From contig FR887747.1 in NCBI GenBank assembly GCA_000432735.1, forward strand, positions 1 through 19,420: a DNA stretch of 19,420 bases. The letters run 5' to 3'. Below are positions 15,538-19,420 of this stretch, piece by piece; the stretch's first letter is position 1; every line of letters begins with the position of its first letter. Under the pieces are notes generated by a model that was not told the origin of the DNA, did no database searches, and worked only from the letters and a program-made list of their open reading frames with translations. Both the position numbers and the translations under genes were made by a program. This DNA is from Bacteroides sp. CAG:443. Its GTDB lineage: Bacteria > Bacteroidota > Bacteroidia > Bacteroidales > Bacteroidaceae.

Positions 15538-17766
15538 ATGGCAAATCAACAAATAGTAAAACAGACATTTCCCGTACTGGGCATGAGTTGTGCCGCCTGC
15601 GCTGCGCGTGTAAGCAAAACACTGAACCGTCAGGAAGGAATGCATTCGGCCAACGTGAATCTGGCGGCAGCTATTGCCACCGTAGAATATGATCCGTCGC
15701 TCTGCTCGCCAGAAACAATGAAGCAGGCTGTACAAAAAGCAGGGTTCGACTTGCTGATTGACACGGCCAAGGAAGCCGAGAAAGAGGCTAAAGATGCACA
15801 CGACGCTCACTACAAGCAACTGAAATTCCGTACGACATGGGCTATTATCCTATCGCTCCCTGTCGCCATTATCGGCATGTTTTTCATGGATATGCCATAC
15901 GCTAACTATATCATGTGGATATTATCGACTCCAGTGGTGTTCTGGCTGGGAAGCGGCTTCTATGTCAATGCCTGGAAACTGCTGAAACATCGTTCGGCCA
16001 ACATGGATACGCTGGTGGCAAACAGCACCGGAATTGCTTACCTGTTTAGCTTGTTCAACTTGTTTTTCCCCGATTTCTGGCTGTCAAGGGGAGTGACTCC
16101 GCATGTGTACTTTGAAGCAGCCAGCGTGATTATCGCCTTCATCCTGCTGGGACGCACACTGGAAGAACGTGCCAAAGGCAATACATCGGCTGCCATCAAG
16201 AAACTGATGGGACTACAGCCTCATACGGTTATCCTCGACGACGGAACCGGCGAACGGGAAGTGAGCATTGAACAGATTGTTCCCGGCAACATGATTGTCG
16301 TGAAACCGGGCGAACGTATCGCCGTGGATGGTACCGTAACCACGGGAAGTTCCTTCGTAGACGAGAGTATGCTGAGCGGTGAACCTATCCCTGTTCAGAA
16401 AGCGGCCGGAGCAAAAGTGTATGCCGGAACCATCAACCAGAAAGGAAGTTTCCGGTTTCGGGCGGAAAAAGTGGGAGCCGACACGATGCTTTCTCACATT
16501 ATTCATCTGGTACAGGAAGCTCAGGGAAGCAAGGCCCCCGTACAGCAGCTGGTCGACAAAATTGCAGCCGTATTCGTTCCTGCCATCATGACGATTGCCG
16601 TGCTGACTTTCATTGCGTGGATTGTACTGGCGGAGAACGGCTTTACGCACGGACTGCTGGCAGCCGTTACTGTACTGATCATCGCCTGCCCGTGTGCTTT
16701 GGGACTGGCTACCCCTACGGCTATTATGGTGGGTATCGGCAAAGGGGCCGAAAGCGGTATACTGATCAAGGATGCCGAAAGTCTGGAAATAGCCAAAAAG
16801 ATAGATACGATTGTACTCGACAAGACGGGAACCATAACGGAAGGGAAGCCTGTGGTGACAGACATTATCTGGAAAACGGAGAGTGCTGATATGCAACGTA
16901 TCTTCCTGGGACTGGAAAAGCATTCCGAACATCCGCTGGCTACAGCTGTGGTACAGGCTTTGTCACGATTAGATTCCGAAAAGGGACAAGACATGTTGCT
17001 GACGGGCTTCGAAAGCATCACGGGACAAGGTGTAAAAGCAAGCTGTAACGGCAAGACGTATTACGCCGGGAATCGCCGGATGCTTACCGAAAAGGGAATC
17101 GCTATCTCTCCTATCCTCTTGGCAAAGGCTGAAGCTTTCGCACAGGAAGCCAAGACCGTCATCTGGTTTGCCGACGAGCAGCAGGCACTGGCGACTTGTG
17201 CCATTGCCGACCGGATAAAGGAAACATCGAAGAAGGCCATCGCCGAGTTACAACAAAGAGGTATTTCGGTTGTCATGCTGACGGGCGACAACGAGCAGAC
17301 TGCCCGTCGGATTGCTTCGGAAGCCGGTATTGCCGAATTCCACGCAGAAGTGTTGCCTCAGCAGAAATCGGAGTATATCAAGCAGCTTCAAGCGGAAGGA
17401 AAACATGTAGCCATGGTAGGCGACGGTATCAACGACAGCGCCGCTCTTGCCCAGGCCGACCTGAGTATCGCCATGGGACAAGGAAGCGACATCGCCATGG
17501 ATGTGGCAAAGATGACTATTATATCCTCCGACCTGACAAAAATAAGTGAGGCTATCCGGCTTTCGGTGCTCACCGTACGTACCATTCGCGAGAACCTATT
17601 CTGGGCGTTTATCTATAATTTGATAGGTATTCCCATCGCAACCGGCATACTTTATCCCTTCACGGGATTCTTGCTGAACCCGATGATTGCCGGTGCAGCC
17701 ATGGCCTTCAGCTCGGTTTCGGTAGTAACCAACAGCCTCCGACTGCGGATGAAACGAATCAGATAG
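15538..17766 (+). CDS. copA: Copper-exporting P1B-type ATPase CopA
   Basis: A 742-residue inner-membrane Cu(I) efflux pump driven by ATP. One N-terminal HMA domain carries GMSCAAC (C18, C21). After four predicted helices comes the actuator loop with SGEP (E282), then the membrane metal site CPC (C384-P385-C386). The phosphorylated aspartate follows (DKTGT, D428), then the nucleotide-domain HP (H465-P466, SEHPLATA) and the hinge GDGIND (D629). The last helices hold YN and MxxSS (AFIYNLIGIP, MAFSSVSV), the signature of Cu(I)-type P1B-1 pumps. The length is normal for one HMA domain. The ATG at 15538 (MANQQIVKQ) replaces an upstream TTG at 15511 that lies inside the promoter. It ends 22 bp from the convergent acyltransferase gene. 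Confidence 0.96.
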   Translation: MANQQIVKQTFPVLGMSCAACAARVSKTLNRQEGMHSANVNLAAAIATVEYDPSLCSPETMKQAVQKAGFDLLIDTAKEAEKEAKDAHDAHYKQLKFRTTWAIILSLPVAIIGMFFMDMPYANYIMWILSTPVVFWLGSGFYVNAWKLLKHRSANMDTLVANSTGIAYLFSLFNLFFPDFWLSRGVTPHVYFEAASVIIAFILLGRTLEERAKGNTSAAIKKLMGLQPHTVILDDGTGEREVSIEQIVPGNMIVVKPGERIAVDGTVTTGSSFVDESMLSGEPIPVQKAAGAKVYAGTINQKGSFRFRAEKVGADTMLSHIIHLVQEAQGSKAPVQQLVDKIAAVFVPAIMTIAVLTFIAWIVLAENGFTHGLLAAVTVLIIACPCALGLATPTAIMVGIGKGAESGILIKDAESLEIAKKIDTIVLDKTGTITEGKPVVTDIIWKTESADMQRIFLGLEKHSEHPLATAVVQALSRLDSEKGQDMLLTGFESITGQGVKASCNGKTYYAGNRRMLTEKGIAISPILLAKAEAFAQEAKTVIWFADEQQALATCAIADRIKETSKKAIAELQQRGISVVMLTGDNEQTARRIASEAGIAEFHAEVLPQQKSEYIKQLQAEGKHVAMVGDGINDSAALAQADLSIAMGQGSDIAMDVAKMTIISSDLTKISEAIRLSVLTVRTIRENLFWAFIYNLIGIPIATGILYPFTGFLLNPMIAGAAMAFSSVSVVTNSLRLRMKRIR

Positions 17767-17788
17767 TCCTCTAAATCAATAAATAAAG

Positions 17789-18967
17789 TCAACGCTGACG
17801 GCCTGCCTGCTGTCTTTTATGCATGAAACGTTTTGCAAGATATTTCCGCACCGGTTCATCGTATAACTTCAGACACAGGTAGGCTAAAATTATATTACCC
17901 GCCATCAACAGAATGGCAACAATCCATGTTTCCCCGAAAGTAAAATACTGGTTCTTTATCAGCCACGCATAGAACAAGTAATAGAAAGGATAGTGAATGA
18001 TATAAACGGGGAAAGATATATCGCCCAAAAACTTACATACGGAAGAGGAAATCGTATCGGTGGTAGAACCGGAGGCACCCAACCATACCAGTATCGGGAA
18101 AACAATCATAATGCACACCATTTCAAACACGCCGTTGTAGCAGATGGGTTCCAAGCCCGGAATAAACGGTACGTAAAACAGGCCTATCAACACCAGCGAA
18201 CAAATCCAGAATGCGCCACGAATCTTCACGGGTTTAAAATAACGGCATACCAGCATACCCAGACTGAAGGGGAAAAGCATACGCAACAAGCCTCCGATAA
18301 AATTGACAGAATCGAGTGTCCATCCTACTCCGAGCGAGCCGTAACCCGAATAATCAGTCAGTGTAAAGAAGGCTAAGCCAATTCCCATGACAGCCGTCCA
18401 CACAGCCAATGCTTTGTTGCTGAAACGATGAATAAACAATGCATACAGAATATTACCTATATACTCGAAGAAAAGCGACCATGCAGGACCATTCAACGGA
18501 AACATTTCGCCATTTCCACGTATTTCGTAACTGCAACCCGGCACGGCAGGGATAAAGAACATGGCACACAATAGGGCAATCATCACAGCCGACGTAGCAA
18601 CATGTGTTCCGTCCCACTGCACGCTACCCTGTATTAAGAAGGTAATTACTCCCAATACAGCTCCCATCACAACCATGGGATGCAGACGAATCAAACGACG
18701 CTTAAAGAAATTGCCGGAAGACATTGATTTTCCCCAGCGGTCGTCATACGCATAAGCGATAACAAATCCGGACAAGATAAAAAAGAAGTCCACGGCCAAA
18801 TATGCATGATTAGGGTTTTCGATGATGGGGGCATTAGCCGCAAAAGCATACCCTTCAAAAATATGATACCATAAGACCAAGATAGCAGCTACTCCACGTA
18901 AGCCGTCAAGCAGGTCGTAATGAGGCTTTGTATCAGAAAAGGCTGCAGATGCTTTTAATTGTTGCAT
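17789..18967 (-). CDS. Membrane acyltransferase, acyltransferase-3 (OafA/YrhL-like) family
   Basis: A 392-residue integral membrane protein with about ten hydrophobic helices. The family's R-X10-H motif is present at R24...H35 (LRGVAAILVLWYH). FFFILSGF follows at 61-68 and RRLIRLHP at 90-97. Such proteins move acetyl or other acyl groups onto surface polysaccharide, lipid or glycan in the cytoplasmic membrane; the acceptor here is unknown. The C-terminus is short and basic (KRFMHKRQQAGRQR), with no fused SGNH domain. The ATG at 18967 fits the family N-terminus, and a -7 element lies 49 bp upstream. It stands alone: copA converges from the left and a broken Crp/Fnr-like gene lies upstream. Confidence 0.93.
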   Translation of the reverse strand: MQQLKASAAFSDTKPHYDLLDGLRGVAAILVLWYHIFEGYAFAANAPIIENPNHAYLAVDFFFILSGFVIAYAYDDRWGKSMSSGNFFKRRLIRLHPMVVMGAVLGVITFLIQGSVQWDGTHVATSAVMIALLCAMFFIPAVPGCSYEIRGNGEMFPLNGPAWSLFFEYIGNILYALFIHRFSNKALAVWTAVMGIGLAFFTLTDYSGYGSLGVGWTLDSVNFIGGLLRMLFPFSLGMLVCRYFKPVKIRGAFWICSLVLIGLFYVPFIPGLEPICYNGVFEMVCIMIVFPILVWLGASGSTTDTISSSVCKFLGDISFPVYIIHYPFYYLFYAWLIKNQYFTFGETWIVAILLMAGNIILAYLCLKLYDEPVRKYLAKRFMHKRQQAGRQR

Positions 18968-19015
18968 GATTACTATTTTTAATTAGACAAAAATTCGTTT
19001 CGGTTAATCACCAAA

Positions 19016-19023
19016 CAAAGTTA
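19016..19023 (-). promoter_or_regulatory. Predicted -7 element for the acyltransferase gene
   Basis: Minus-strand TAACTTTG matches TAnnTTTG exactly, 48 bp before the ATG. No exact TTTG is seen at the -33 distance. Confidence 0.5.
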
Positions 19024-19068
19024 ACACCTATCAGCCAATAAAAAGTTGTCCTACATCAAAATCGGCTG

Positions 19069-19420
19069 CTACAGACTTCTATCGTTCTCACTCGACCGCA
19101 ACCGGCTCAGCGTCGACAAGGTAATTCCCAAATAAGAGGCAATGTATCCCAAGTTCGTCCGCTGGCAAACGTATGGGAACTGTTTCTGAAACTCTTCATA
19201 CCGTTCTTTGGCGGGAAGTGTCAGCCGCTCCTTATGACTCCGGTGCAACCGCCGGTATTCATTCTGATGAATGATTCTTCCCCAGTTGCAGAACTCCAGA
19301 TTGGTTTCAAACAAATGCCTCAAATCGGTCAGCTGTATTCTGTAAACTTCTACGTCTTCCAGCGTTTCGACAAACTCTTCGCTCTTCTTATGCTGAATTC
19401 AACTTGCAAATGCAACAGAA
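19069..19420 (-). pseudogene. Crp/Fnr-like regulator, C-terminal part with in-frame stop, runs off window
   Basis: The visible C-terminal half reads as a Bacteroidetes Crp/Fnr regulator. VETLEDVEVYRI ends the barrel, a dimer helix region follows, then LPAKERYEEF and the HTH core YIASYLGITLSTLSRLR. Translating upstream in the same frame meets TGA at 19399-19401. Before the stop the frame continues plausibly as S-V-A-F-A-S and after it as I-Q-H-K-K-S, so the break looks like a nonsense change and not a frameshift. The N-terminal half lies outside the window. A sequencing error, or re-initiation at the TTG at 19323, would also explain it. Confidence 0.55.

Noticed and set aside
16213..16932. A 239-codon minus-strand open frame
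   Set aside because: It is antisense to the CopA catalytic core and has no domain of its own.
17767..17788. Terminator between the convergent copA and acyltransferase genes
   Set aside because: The 22-bp gap holds no stem-loop. The nearby GTCA/TGAC repeat in the acyltransferase end is too short to call.

Overview
The window reads as a chromosomal segment of a gut-type Bacteroidales bacterium (Bacteroides, Phocaeicola or Parabacteroides; I cannot choose between them). Four things point this way. There is a secreted GH38 mannosidase carrying a discoidin domain. Matches to the Bacteroidetes -7 promoter element (TAnnTTTG) recur upstream of genes. Shine-Dalgarno signals are weak or absent. The set combines Hcp, a Crp/Fnr regulator and AraC regulators as expected of an anaerobe. 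No rRNA, tRNA, CRISPR array, insertion sequence or phage gene was seen.

Layout. 1-5041: a minus-strand GH38 alpha-mannosidase with a stem-loop after its end, preceded by a minus-strand AraC regulator. Two 10-bp palindromes 21 bp apart lie upstream of the regulator. 5042-10835: a minus-strand operon of a DUF2400/TIGR02757 protein, sbcD and sbcC, joined by two ATGA stop/start overlaps (DNA-end processing). 10836-11407: a strong stem-loop and a minus-strand MaoC-like hydratase. 11485-13874: minus-strand hcp (hydroxylamine reductase/hybrid cluster protein), divergent from a plus-strand Crp/Fnr regulator. A perfect 18-bp palindrome, CTGTAAC-N4-GTTACAG, lies between them, so this looks like an HcpR-type nitrosative-stress unit. 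13875-14533: an AT-rich stretch without genes but with three clear stem-loops. 14534-14740: a small four-cysteine protein on the minus strand. 14890-17766: a plus-strand HMA-domain/AraC-HTH fusion regulator followed by a CopA-type P1B ATPase, apparently a self-contained copper sensing and export pair. 17789-19420: a minus-strand membrane acyltransferase, then the C-terminal part of a second Crp/Fnr-type regulator that carries an in-frame stop and runs off the window.

The most unusual item is the HMA-AraC fusion next to copA. A metallochaperone-like CxxC domain sits where AraC proteins normally carry a sugar-binding cupin, which suggests a one-component Cu(I)-responsive regulator. Second is the DUF2400 protein translationally coupled to the Mre11/Rad50-type nuclease, with a faint DNA-glycosylase-like signature around its LDTHVCRV motif.

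Several start codons were moved inward from upstream TTG or ATG codons to the ATG that fits the family: the upstream AraC regulator, DUF2400, MaoC, Hcp and CopA. All functional calls come from reading motifs; no database search was run.
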